40,000 bases of DNA, taken from assembly GCA_002005505.1 (NCBI GenBank), contig KV908417.1:348786-388785 (forward strand), given 5' to 3'. This document shows, in pieces, positions 19,547 through 30,903 of the stretch; within the stretch, counting starts at the first letter, position 1; every line of letters starts with the position of its first letter. The stretch comes from Botryococcus braunii (lineage: Eukaryota > Chlorophyta > Trebouxiophyceae). The notes under the pieces were generated by a model, which was not told the origin of the DNA, did not search any database, and saw only the letters and a program-made list of their open reading frames with translations. A program made the translations under genes and the position numbers.

Positions 19547-22500
19547 GGGGGTTTTTTTTGGGGGGGGGGGGGGGATTTTTTTCTGATGTGTCAAGAATAG
19601 CATGGTAGTGTGAATCTATGTTCCCAACCCCTGTTTTGAGATAATGGCCAACAAATTGTTATGAGATAATGGCTAGCATAGTGTCAGCCATCATATCTTG
19701 CTACTGGAGACTGGCTTGGGATTCCTGAATCTGACAAATCAATAAAGAGCTGGCCGTGTTTAGGGTCATCTGGACTCCGCTGAAATGGGTATGGAAGTCA
19801 CGCAACGTCACCAGATGCGACTAAGTGCATGGTAGTTGGCAACACACCACAGGTTTGGGGCATCGTTGACTTCGACGTGAACTTGGCAGTTGAGTGTTGC
19901 TTTCCATTTCTGGCCAGGCCTGGTGCTTCGGAGCTGGAGTACCTGTCTACGAGTACCCAGTACACTGGACACAACCAGGGTAGGTTGGGGGCCCACTCTT
20001 ACATAAAGTCCCAAATTTGGATTTGTTGGTTGTAGCTGTCAGCCGGAGGGGGGTGGTTGTTGGATTTGGGAAACTCCCGCTTTGCTGTTTCCGGACGTGG
20101 CACGGGGGTTGTGGGTGAATCTTACAAGTCCTGCGCTTGTGTTTTGCGCATGTTGGTTGGGGATGTTCAGTTTTCTTTTTCTTGATGGATGTGGTTATGG
20201 TCGCGGTGTGCTGAGTTGTCTACTCCATGGGCTGGACATCTTTGCTGAGATTCTTTGCAATTCAAAATCACCTCACCTGCATAGCCGGATAAAGTGACAG
20301 TCCTCCTTCCGTGCATGTGGCTATCCGGCAGATTTTTTGAGCAAGGACTTGGGGTGAGAATCGAAGCCCATGGCCTGGCTGAGATACTGGTGCCACTCGG
20401 GCAGTAATGGATGTTGGGCTTCGTGAGTGGCTTGGGGCGAAGCTTGAAGGTCCCCAGAGTAACTAGCTTGAGATACTGGTGCCACGAGGGTGATTATGGA
20501 GATCATACTTTGGGAAGAGATTACGAGGCCTATGAGTTTGTTGCTGGATTTACTGGTGCCAGTCGAGTCGCTATGGACGCCAGGCTTGGGAGGGGTCACG
20601 AGGTATTTGTGAAAATCCAGAGTCGATGGCTTGAGCTACACATGCCACTGGTCCATCATATGGGCGTCAGGGGTCAGGGTAGGGTTTGGGAGGAGACTCC
20701 CAAGGCACGACCTTTTCTGGGTCATGTATTTGGGTTCGGCGACTATGCAATGTGCTCTTGCTGGATTATCAGGAGAGTTTGATCGAGGTAGCTGTGTCAG
20801 GGTTGGGTTGGCATGTTGCTGGCGCCAGGTTGGGGTGCCGCAAGCATATATTCGCACAGATCCTGTGTTGCTGTTCCCTGTTCCAGATCTGGGTTGGGGT
20901 TTGCAACACGTATGTAGTCGGCCGGATCCTATGTTGCTATTCCGTGTGCCAGTGCGTGTGCTGGATTGGGGTTTGCAACAGGTACGTAATTATAACGGAT
21001 GCTGTGTCGCTGGCCCCTGTTCTAGAGCTGGAGTGGGGTTTGCAATAGGCATGTGTGCTATGATGCTGTCCTGAGTTTGAAAACTGTAGAAGGGTTTTCA
21101 ACAGGCAATGTGCTCGTCCGGATCCTGTGTTGCTGTCCTGAGTTCCAAAGCTGGATTGGGGTTTGCAGCAGGCATGTACCAGGACGGATCCTGTGTTCCT
21201 GTGGGGAGCATGGTGCCCATCGGGCCCATGGACCCGGTCAACCCCTACCAGTGTGCCAATGGGGCTGACTCACCTGGTCTCCTGCCAATCACGGATATGG
21301 CGGCTTGGGACTTCTCAAATTTGGACATGCCTCAGGGTATCATGTCCTCTCCCTTGCCTGGTACCCCGAATGCGGTACCGGGATCGGTGATGCCTGTGGA
21401 TCCCTCGACGCCGCAGAGTATACCGCAGACAATGCCCTTGCATGACCAACAGGCAAATCCCTTGCGATGCTTCCACGCCGTTTAAATTCCTGGCGATGCA
21501 TCCACCCTGTCTGAATCCCTGGCGATGCTTTACCCCCCCTCGAATTCTGTATCTTAAGTGGGCGTCCCCTGTCCTGGACGCCCTCCTCCACTTCGTTTTT
21601 TTTTTGGGGGGGGGGGGGGGGCGGCTCTTTCGGTTGCGTGTGGCTTGTGATGGATATCTAGTGCAGCAGCCGATGACACTGTGATGGTGATGCATCACAT
21701 GTGTGTTCGTTCTTGGCTGGTGGGGATGTGGTTGCTGCGTGGCAATGGTTTTGAATGCCTGCCCTGCAGAAGTTTCATGCCTCCCTTGGTCACACAGGTG
21801 ATCATTTCACACTTGCACATCGGATGGCAAAAAAGGTGCTCCGTGACGTACTCAAGGTTTTTGGTGCTTGTCAGAGCGGTGTCTAATGCCCTTTTTCAAC
21901 GACTGCGTGTCAGACAGGTGTCCACAGACCTCATAATGTAGATTGCACTAACATGGCTGCTCTGTCATTGCACGGATGACGGGTGAGTTGGGTCCAGGGT
22001 TACCATGCGACGATGGTGGGGAACGGACATGGCCAAAAGAATGGGAAACCTCCCATACCTCCTCAGCACAGCAGCGACTCTTTGGGCTCCCAAGGGGCGC
22101 CGAGCTCTGGATCAAGTGGGGGCCCTCCCCCAGTGTCACACGCCCGGCCCGTCGGAGGGATGCCTGTGGGCGGGGGCATGTATGGCGGCCAGCCCATGCA
22201 CGGGTTGAGCAATCTGAAGACGGAGCCCGCAAACCTTCGGCGAACACAATCTGCTGTGGAGCTGCGCACTCTCCAGGGGGGCATGGGCTCGCGGAGGAAC
22301 AGCACCACAGATTTGAATCACGTGCGTACCCCCCTGCGGGCTGCGAAGGCCTTCGTGCGTTTGTTTGATCCACGCTTTTGGATCTAGGAAGGTTACATCG
22401 GGGGTTTGGGTCGTTGAGACTTGGGGCTGGTCTTTCAGTCCTCTACGTGTGAAACGAAGAAAGATGCATCTGTCCAGCCACCTGCAGCTGTTGGCTATCC

Positions 22501-23176
22501 CGGCGCTGTGTCACTGCTCCAGTCTTTATTTCTTTTCCCCCCTTGTTACCCCATCTTTTAATCCAGGTTAGTCACTGTGCAATATCTTTTGGGTACCCTG
22601 CCATTGCGCGGTGGACTGCCCTTGGTATTCATTGCACCTGAACTCCTCGATCCCCTGCCTCTTGGGGATCGCCCTGGGTAGTCATCGTACCTCGTCTCTC
22701 TGGTGCGGACTGCCCTGGTTACTCATCCTGGTTATTCATCGTGCTTCGCCTCTCTGGTGCCCTGCCTCTGAGCCGTTGCGTGGCTTGGGGCCCAACAGAT
22801 TGTGGAGCTGACCACGCCCGAAGGCCACACGTACCGGGTGCACAAGCTCAATCCCGAGGAGCGCACACAGAAGATCCTGAGGTACAGGCAGAAGCGCCAT
22901 GAGCGGAACTTTACGAAGCGGATCAAGTACCAGTGCCGTAAGACCCTTGCAGACAGCCGCCCAAGGGTGCGCGGTCGGTTCGCCCGCAACGACGACGCTG
23001 GCGCCGTCATGCCGCACGAGTCAAAGAAGGCTCAGAAGGCCCGAGAGAAGCAGGAGCAGCAGGCTGCCATCGCGCAAGCATGTGGTACGCGCTTGCCCCT
23101 TCTGTGGTTGGCATTCAGCAGGCTCTTGTTGTCTTACTTTTGACTGCAGGATGGGTGTGTGTGCGTGCGTGCGTGC

Positions 23177-23243
<67 letters not shown>

Positions 23244-25173
23244 TGTGAGAGAGAGAGAGAGAGAGAAGGGGGGGGGGAGCGAGAGAGGGGGGGGGAGAGG
23301 GGGGGAGGGAGGGGGGGAGGGAGGAGGGAGGGAGAGGAGAGGAGGGGGGGGGTTGCAATGCTGGGAGGATGGTTTCAACTCACGAGAGTTTGGTTTTGTA
23401 ATGTGGCCGGATGGTTGTGTTGTGGACTTGAGAGAACTCCATGGGGACTCTGTGAATACCTCTGGAAGGACGCCATAGGGACTCTAACGGGACTCCATGG
23501 CGCTCTGTGAGGGCTTCATGAGGACTTCATGGCACTTGTGTGAGAACTCCATGCGGACTCCATGAGGACTTCCTGAGCATTCCGGCTCTGTGAGGTTTTC
23601 ATGAGGATTCTGTGAAGACTCCTAAAGGGACTCTGTGAGGACTTCATGAGAACTCTGCGCAGACATCATGAAGACTGTGTGAGGACTCTGTGAGTCCTCC
23701 ATTAGGACTGCGTGAGGATTGACTAAGGATTCTGTGAGGGCTCTGTTAAAACTCCCAGAGGACTGCGGGAGGACTCTGCAAGGACTGCAAGAGTATCCGG
23801 TGAGGGCTGGATGAGGACTGTGTGAGGACTTCACAAGGATTGTGTGAGAAGTCCTTGAGGATTGCTAGAGGAGCCTGTGAGGACTCGGTGCAGGCTCCAT
23901 AAGGACTCTGTGATGACTCTGATGGCTCTAAGAGAACTTCTTCAGGACCTTTAGACTGTGGGGTCTTTTTGAAAAGCCCTGTCAGGACTCGTAAGGAGTT
24001 CCATGAGGTCTATATGGGTACCACATTTGCGTGTGCTTTTGTTGTGGGTTGGGGGTATCCTTAGCATTCCATGATGTTGGGGTCCTCCATGTGCTGGCAC
24101 ATGAACACGTGCTGGTTCTGCTCGGGGGATTGCCAGGGTCCGGTCCCCCAGCAGCCAAAATGGGCAGTGGGAGCTCCCCACGGGGAGTCGTCAGGGGCTT
24201 GCCTCCACATGCGCATTCGGTGTCTGTCCCACAAATGCCTCCTAACGGCATCATGCAGCCGCACTCTCCCCAATATGTGCAGTCCCCACATGGCGCGGCA
24301 ACGTATTCATTGCCGCCCCATCCTATGTATTCGCCGCCTCCAATGTCGCAAGTTGCCACGGTGAGGGTCACGTGTGCCCGCTCATTCTCCCCTGTTTGCT
24401 ACCACCCCTTGCGTTTCTAACCGCCTTACCCCCCCCCCCCCCTTCCCCCTTTTCCCCTCTTTCTGGTCCGCTACACATGGAATTAAGGCTGAGGTGCGAA
24501 AAGGATGTGTGCTGTCTGCTACATAATGTAGGGGTTATGGCGGGGAACAAGAAGGTGATATGCTGTTCTACTTCATAATGCTGGTATTTAGCAGCGCACC
24601 GAAAGGAAACACAGTCTCCTCTCGAGTGCGCAGATGTTTAGAGCGAGGGACAAAGGATGCCTGCGGTTTGCTTCATAGCGCATCTGTTTATGCCCCCGCC
24701 CGGGGGGGGGGGGGGGGAGGGGGAGGAAGCATGGGGGGGGCAGGCAAACAAGCAACAGATGTGGTCAACTGAGAGATGCATTGGGGGTTCTGCATCAGGG
24801 AGATTGCGTTTATGGTCAGACTTACATGACCACGGGATATCCTTCGTCCACCGCGTATCCCGTGCAGGGGCAACAGATGCAGCCGCAGTATGCGGTACCG
24901 GCCCCGGGTCCCCCGTCCTATGTCAATAGTCCGAAACCTATGTATGCGAACAACGTCGTCCAGCCCAGCTACTCCAACGGGGTGTACGCGGCGCCCGCGT
25001 ACTCGAACCGGCAGTACATGGCAGCGCCCACGACGGTCCCGCAGATGGTCCCGCAGAACTGCAATCCTGCGCTTGTGTCCGAGGTCCCGAATGCTCCCAT
25101 GTACATGTACCACAACCCCATGGAAACCCAAATGACTTATGCCCCTGCGATGTCCCATCAGCAACAGCGGTGA
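17036..25173 (+). CDS. CCT-domain (CONSTANS/TOC1-like motif) nuclear regulator, about 695 aa, about 10 exons
   Basis: Exons: 17036-17159; about 18005-18099; 18358-18524; 19288-19437; 19918-19979; 21172-21452; 21998-22321; 22799-23084 (or 23081); about 24137-24360; about 24799 (or 24820)-25173. Phases agree at every junction. Exon 8 carries a full CCT motif: ILRYRQKRHERNFTKRIKY, then QC, then RKTLADSRPRVRGRFARND. In plants this motif acts in nuclear import and in contact with NF-Y/DNA, in flowering, light and clock regulation. No B-box or receiver domain is visible, so it is closest to the single-CCT (CMF) class. The N-terminus is acidic (MDDSEYQLTDDNLCDL), the middle is Gln/Ser/Pro-rich, and the tail is rich in Pro, Tyr, Met and Gln, ending MSHQQQR. 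Exon 6 probably ends at a GC donor (CAACAG|GCAAAT). The exon 2 start and the acceptors of exons 9 and 10 are uncertain. Confidence 0.88.
19486..19574. repeat. GT microsatellite and poly-G tract
   Basis: About 29 GT units followed by G runs interrupted by a T run. It lies in intron 4 of the CCT gene, 48 bp after the exon 4 donor. Confidence 0.95.
20862..21185. repeat. Degenerate ~62-bp minisatellite running into CCT exon 6
   Basis: About five units resemble GGATCCTGTGTTGCTGT ... CTGGATTGGGGTTTGCA ACAGGCATGTA. The last unit provides the exon 6 acceptor (TTTGCAGCAG|GC), and the first exon 6 bases (GCATGTACC, GGATCCTGTGTTCCTGT) are themselves repeat sequence. Earlier units keep decoys such as GCAACAGGTACGTA. 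Confidence 0.85.
22560..22770. repeat. Degenerate minisatellite in CCT intron 7
   Basis: Related segments (TCATCGTACCTCGTCTCTCT, TCATCGTGCTTCGCCTCTCT, ATTCATTGCACCTGAACTCC) recur about every 50-60 bp, each with GGTGC and GACTGCCCTGG/CCCTGCC. It lies just upstream of the CCT-motif exon. Confidence 0.6.
23155..23352. repeat. GTGC/GT, GA and G-rich compound simple repeat
   Basis: GTGC then GT repeats (to about 23245), GA repeats (to about 23266), then G runs with scattered A (to about 23352). It lies in CCT intron 8. Confidence 0.95.
23420..23990. repeat. Degenerate GTGAGGACT-type array
   Basis: About 570 bp of short degenerate units of roughly 15-20 bp (TGTGAGGACTTCATGAGGA, GGACTCTGTGAG and similar). 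It fills most of CCT intron 8. Each unit resembles a 5' splice site core (GTGAGG), giving dozens of donor-like decoys on the sense strand. Confidence 0.8.
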
Positions 25174-25710
25174 CGAGGGGTCCGCCAGCGCCGCGGTGCC
25201 GCGGTTGCTTCTTGAGGGTTGGGAGACTGGTGCAGGTAATAGGATAATGTCGTGTATATAGGGTATGATGAGGGTTTGAAGGTAAAGGGTTGCCCGCGTT
25301 GCTTCGTGAGGGTTGGAGTCTGGAAGTTAACAAACCTGGCTTGGACCTGCTCCTTTGGACGGGGTCAACGTCAGTCCGATTCTCAAGCCGTGCTTTTTGT
25401 GATGAGGTGCCCTCCCAAGTGGTAGTTTTGATGAGGTGGCCTCCCAAGTGGAGGGAGGCTTTCAGGGGTGGGAGAGCGGTCTGGAAGTTCTGATTTTGTG
25501 GCCCGTGCAGTGCTCGAGTAGGAGCCCTAGACGGAGATTGGTACCAGGGGCAACTCGGAACGAGAGGGGGCTCGGCTGCTGTCTGGTACAGTCCCCATGC
25601 AAAAACCAGGGCGAGTGGCTTCCCGCCGCCCCGTGGCACAAACACCAGTGCCTTTGTGTGGGGAACTTTTTTAAAGTTGCGAAGCCTGACGTCTCCGCAG
25701 CACCCCGTCA

Positions 25711-25925
25711 TTGTGGATGGCCTGCTGCGAGACCCGAGCTCGCTGCATGCATGGACACACGCCAATGGCGTCCGGTTCAAGAAGAGCATCTGGGGGAGGG
25801 AGGTGGCTGCGTCACAGCCGACTCTCCAAAGTACAAAGCTCCGGAGTTTTTCGCCCCACTTCTGGCCTGGGTGTCATTTCCACGTCACTGAACTGAATGC
25901 TTCCAGGCCGGGAACATCTTTGCAG
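25711..25925 (+). CDS. Candidate exon of an unidentified gene
   Basis: A segment between a good acceptor (GTCTCCGCAG|CAC) and a donor (TTTGCAG|GTTAAA) stays open in one frame, beginning HPVIVDGLLRDPSSLHAW and continuing THANGVRFKKSIWGRE. I do not recognise the family. An earlier donor (GGGAG|GTGGCT, about 25801) is also possible. No phased partner exon was identified. It could belong to the same gene as the candidate exons at 28.9-29.7 kb, or be chance. Confidence 0.3.
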
Positions 25926-28432
25926 GTTAAATCTCTCGTCAGGCACTCTCACGAATCTGTTCCTGGGTGGGAGTGCCTGTCGGCTCTCTCACGTGTTGTT
26001 GCCCGGGTGTTGGAGTTCTCTAGCGGATTCCCGTGAGGTATCCCGACCGGGATGTCTGTTGGGGATTTCCCGTGTCACCGGAAGGGATGCTTTCAGTGTG
26101 GGATCAGCTCGCTGTTTGGGATTTTTGTGTGTGAAAATTCGTGCCTCATATGCTACTGTGGGGAATGTGCGTGAGGGGCTCCAAAGAGTCTTGAGAAAAA
26201 AGGGGCGAGGGTCTTTTGCTGGTATCGATGAGCACGGCTGCCGAAACGCAAGCGACTCCCAACTGGTCTTTTGTAGATTGTCCCTTCTGGAAGCTGATTG
26301 ACGCACTGCCTTGATATCAAGCGATGCCATACATATTTTGGATTGCACAAGAGCACACTGCTCCATGCAAGAGCACAGTTGGGGCAGAGCGAAACAAGTA
26401 CGGCTACAGAAACAAGGTACGGCCTCAGAATCCAAAATATGACGGTCGACTCACTTTCCAAGCAATGCTGTAGTACCATCGTCGCGGTGCCACCGGTCAT
26501 CTGTTACTAAGCATTGGTGCAATAAAGGAAGGCCTGCCCGAAGTGCAGGGGTAAACTTTTCCCATAGTTTTCCTGCAGAATGATGTAACACTGGGTTCAG
26601 CGATGGTTTGCTTCTCTTGCTGGTGTGCTCAAGCACCCGGGTCGGCCGCGACTGGGGAATTTGGCCCTTGGTCACATGCAAGATCCAGGGGCAAAATGTT
26701 GTTGAGGCTCATGGCGCTTTTTTTGTCGAATACATGTTGTGGCACCTAGGGGGTTCCTGGCTGGGATTTTGTGCTCACAGAATAGTCCCATGGTCGGGGG
26801 CTATGCTTGAGCGCCGGCCCCATTTTCGGGTACCGCTCAGCGCTGACGCGGGACATACCTTGATGCATAGGTTATAAGATGGTTTTGAGAGAAAGATGAC
26901 GAAGCCAAGCTCCTGGATGCCCGGCGGTCTAGATTGTTGAGTGAGATGGGGTTTTTACCCCCCTCTTTTGTCCCTTGGAGGGACCCCTGTAGTTAGAGGT
27001 GCGGATGCTCAGGGGGTAGGTCGTGATCTACTTAGATTGCATACTGAATTGAAGATGCGGCGTTGTGCACTTGATCTTCATTGTCGCTGAATTCAAGACG
27101 TGGCATCGTGCACTTGATCTTCATTGCCGGCACGAAATGATAGGGGGGGTGGGGGCCCGCGGGTGATGAGATATAGAGACGTGGGCCCCTCCTTTAGAAT
27201 ATTTAATTTGCCTTGGGTCTTTCTGTTCACTGCTAAACGTAATGTGCGAGGCATCTGGCTTGCATCCATCGATGATTTGGAATGTTGGCCAGGGTGGTGC
27301 GTCAGAGCTACGGCAAACTTTGAAATATTAGTGAGACTGCACGTAGCAACTGACGGTGGCTTGGCATCTAGCGGGGCTTGATAGAGGCCAGAGAATTGCT
27401 TGCTGGCCGATTTTCTCGACCCCTCCAGACACCATTTTTGGTGGAGAGCACCGATACCTGGATTTGTCAGCTCTTGGCTCCAGGAAATGAAAGGGGATTC
27501 CCACAACGGCCGGACAAACTTGCTTTTGTGACTCCGCTAGCTGTGATGGCAATACTGTTCTGTAGGGTCTTCTTTGTGGGCGGTGGCGAGTCTCTGTGTT
27601 TTGCTTTTTGGGGCCGCGAACCAGGTCCGAGGCCTTGTGGTGTGAAGAAGTGCTGCTGGATCCAGAGACCTTGTGGGACTAGCTGAGAGAAGTTTGAAGA
27701 CATGAGCGGGAAGCGTTTTGTGTTTTCGGGTCCGTTTCTTTTGAATATGTCCGTTTACGTCCGTTTCTTTTCAATGACTCACTGGGCGGTGTAGCCCGGT
27801 GGCCCGCTGGCTTTGACCTGGCGGCGGCGGGATTTTCTCGTTTTCTTCCTGATTATTAAAGCCAGATGAGGCTGCTCCGTACCTGTGCGGGTCTCATGAT
27901 CCCATTTTGACCCGCGTCATTTCCTGCACTCTGCTCCCCCGCCATCATCTAGGCCCGACCCATCCAGCCGTGGGGGCAGATGAAGCGACTTGGAGGTTTT
28001 AGACTTGCTTTGCTGATTACGCAGTGGATGATGAGGCAATGGGACCTGCTTTGGATGGGGCCTGCGCCCTCTACGTCTGAAGATTGTGTTTTGACGTGCT
28101 GGCCCGAAAATATTTGTGGGCCATCGAGATGCGCAGATATGTGACTTGAGGGGAGAGGGAGGAGCGTCAGGTCGTCCAGGTCCCTCTCCAGTCCTGAGGG
28201 CCGGAGAGCCGAGAGAGGCTGGTGCCTCTCCGGTCCCCCCCCGGGGGGGGGGGGGGGAGAGGCTCTGTCAGAACGAGTGCCAGGCAGAGAATTGCATGTT
28301 TGCGCGGCGGTGAGGGAAGGGCGCCTGTGGACACACTAGAAAGCTGCCGAGAGGTGCCCCAGGTGCAAATATTTTATGCAGGTTCGGACGCGTTGTGGTG
28401 GGGAGTGCTGGAAATGTCCGACGTGGAAGCGG

Positions 28433-28435
<3 letters not shown>

Positions 28436-28495
<60 letters not shown>
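28436..28495. repeat. GT microsatellite
   Basis: About 30 GT units, uninterrupted. Confidence 0.97.
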
Positions 28496-28496
<1 letters not shown>

Positions 28497-28995
28497 ATGT
28501 GTGGATGTGTTTCTCGTCCTGCGGTGTGGCTGCGTGAGCCGGGAGTGGGAGAGCTGGCGTGTGAAGGCTGTCGGAAGGGTTTGCCTTTCCTGCAAGGCTT
28601 CCGAATGCCTATTCCCTGGTGGAAGAGGTTCGAGGCTTGCGTACTCCACCGTGTATTTCTGTCAATAGTATCTGTCCGTTCTGTTGTAGGATAATCTAGA
28701 GCTGCACCTTTTGTGCCTTTTATACTGCCCGTTTGCTTGCCTCTTTCACGGAAACGAAAAGCCTGTTTTTCTGCCGATTTTTGAGCCCGGGCTTTTGAAG
28801 TGTCGTGGCCGACTTTTGTGTGGATACTGCGCAGATGGGAGGATCCTCTCCTTGAAAAGGGTTCAGATTACATGCAAGGGATGGTGGGCATCGGTTGCTG
28901 CTGTTGCATCGTCCCTTGCAACGGGGAAAGGGGGGCTTGGGGTATGACCATCATATGATGGTGGTAAGACCGGACATGTGTTCTATACCCCTTCA

Positions 28996-29651
28996 GTGTG
29001 TGAAAAAGCCCCCCTCCCTGAAGAAGAAGCGAGAGAGGCCGTGCGAGCTTGTAGTCACCTCAACGCAGGTATTCTCGGGGAGGGGGTTTCCTCGAACGAC
29101 ATAATTATTTGTGCTCCTTGAACCATGGGTTCTCAGTGGTGGGCCCTGTATTATTGCCAGTAGCCAGATTAGGAGACGGCTTTCTTGCTCCCTGGCTTTA
29201 GTTCCCAGGGAAGAGCGGCGAGACATATGCTTGTCCCGCAGAGTCACTGAGGTACTAAACTAAAGTGTGGGAGCCCTGTGTGAACGCCATTGGCGAGTCT
29301 TGTATTAAGCACTGCGTGGGAGTGTGCGCTCCAGATAGTTGTCCGCATGACCATGCGGGTCCAGGTCACACCCCCCCAGGTGAAAATGAGTTATTGCGGT
29401 GTGCACCGGCTCCCTGCTCTGTCCTGCTCTAGTGTGGATTTGCGGCGCTCCTATTGTACGATTTGTTGCAGCTTGTGCCTGCCATGAACAAACCATATTC
29501 TGCCCCCCCCCCCCCCCCGCCGGGTTTTCTTGCCGGCAATGCCTCTCCGTCCCCTGCATCGCCTGCGTTTCAGGTGTACCATACCGCTGGACTTCCGCAG
29601 ATGAGCTCCTCGAGCGAGATTCTTACAAGCGGGACTCGGGTATCTCTGTAA
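28996..29651 (+). CDS. Candidate 3' exons of an unidentified gene
   Basis: Three consecutive segments with good splice signals join in phase 0. The first is 28996-29067, after CCCCTTCAG, encoding CVKKPPSLKKKRERPCEL and ending CAG|GTATTC. The second is about 29327-29371, after GCTCCAG, encoding IVVRMTMRVQVTPPQ and ending CCCAG|GTGAAA. The third is about 29484-29651, after TTTGTTGCAG, encoding LVPAMNKPYSAPPPPPPGF and a Ser/Pro-rich end, with stop TAA at 29651 (or a further donor GG|GTATCT). The first segment carries a basic cluster (KKPPSLKKKRER) like a nuclear localisation signal. No domain was recognised and upstream exons were not found. Confidence 0.4.
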
Positions 29652-30903
29652 GAACAGCGTTCAGGCTGTACCGTGGCCCGCAATGCCAGGGCTGCGGTGC
29701 TAGCTTGGACGTCCTGTTGACACTTTAGTGAGGGATGTTCGATCTGCGTGTTGCTTTGCCAGAGTAAAGAGCTTAGGAGAAGTGATATTTAACCATTGTC
29801 TGACTCGGTGGACGTTCTTGTCTAAACGGTCAGTCAGGGGGTGCTTTGGCATCTTTTGAGGTTCCCTGCTGTTGAACTTGCCAGGAGACGGTTGTTTCTT
29901 TGCAGAGCGGCTGATGCTAGGGTGGGGATGACGTGACTAAGAACAGATATTTTCTGGAACTGGAATCTGACGATGTAGGAAGTTGAAATATATAGAGAGC
30001 CCCGACGCACTAGGGTGGTGAACGGTGTGTGAGTGATGCGGCGAAATAGCCAGGGCATTTTTAGCTGTGGATGACGCCCGCAGAACTTCCCGTGTAATGA
30101 TGCCAATAAAAAACTCCCCTCCCCTGTGTCACTCTTGGGCGGTCGCGCGCGCTCCCCCCCCTCTCTCTCTCCCCCCCCCCCCCCCCCCGCCCCCTGGGCC
30201 GCCCCACGTGCGTGTGCGTACGCGGACGTGCTCATACCCGTGTCAATCCCCCGCTGTTCTGGCTTTGTTGAAGGTCCATCACATGTCGCCACATGGCTGC
30301 ACATGCTCATAAGCAACACATGATGCTTGCACGTCCCTGCGCATCCTCTCCATCGGATGCGCTGATTCGGAAAATGAACCCCTGCAGTGCGATCGACAAA
30401 AGGCCCTAAACTCCAGCTAACTTGTCTGAGCGAGCCAAAATAATCCAAACAATGCAATATTGTGTGGGACCCAGGGACAGATGCTCCGAGGTAGGAATTA
30501 GTAACAGCTTGTATCCACTCCGAGACCTTTCCTCCAGGGGGTTTCCTTCCTTTCATCCTTCCTTCTTTCAGTTGATCTCATAAAATAAAAACTGAAGCAT
30601 ATCTGAATTACTGACCATGTACCTTGCTACCTTTCCAGCCATTTGCGAGCTCACCACATACCCACACAGACGCCTTGCTGGCATTAGGGTTTAGGGTTAC
30701 GGAGGCCTTACGTTGGTAACCACTACCCCTCCACGGAGAGATCCTCCATTATCCACTATCAGCTTCTGCATGAAGCAAACAAGTAGTAACAAATAGTAAC
30801 TTCCCCACGTATCCCCATAAACAGCAGCTTCACGTGGCAATTATATTCTCAGCACACTATGGCCCCTCTCTGGTGACATGTCACACCTTCCAAGGCAGAG
30901 GGC

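Larger units (their letters stand above)
25174..30890. other. 3' flank of the CCT gene and a region with scattered exon-like segments
   Basis: Apart from the candidate exons listed separately, no gene could be assembled. The area holds a GT microsatellite (28436-28495), C or G runs near 28238-28257, 29502-29519 and 30166-30188, and many short open frames without domains. Antisense frames over 24938-25789 and 29834-30556 look like composition artefacts. Confidence 0.4.

Noticed and set aside
21797..21834. Micro-exon between CCT exons 6 and 7 (CACACAG ... AAAAAG|GTGCTC)
   Set aside because: It is 38 nt long and would break the phase-0 join between exons 6 and 7.
24938..25789. 283-codon minus-strand open frame
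   Set aside because: It lies antisense to the last CCT exon and to GC-rich flank; composition is unstructured and no family is recognisable.
29834..30556. 240-codon minus-strand open frame
   Set aside because: It crosses a C-rich/CT tract (Gly-Arg-Glu run), has no domain, and no splice-linked partners were seen.
30683..30702. Telomere-like TTAGGGTTTAGGGTTA
   Set aside because: Only about two and a half units, not at a contig end and without neighbouring telomeric or subtelomeric sequence.
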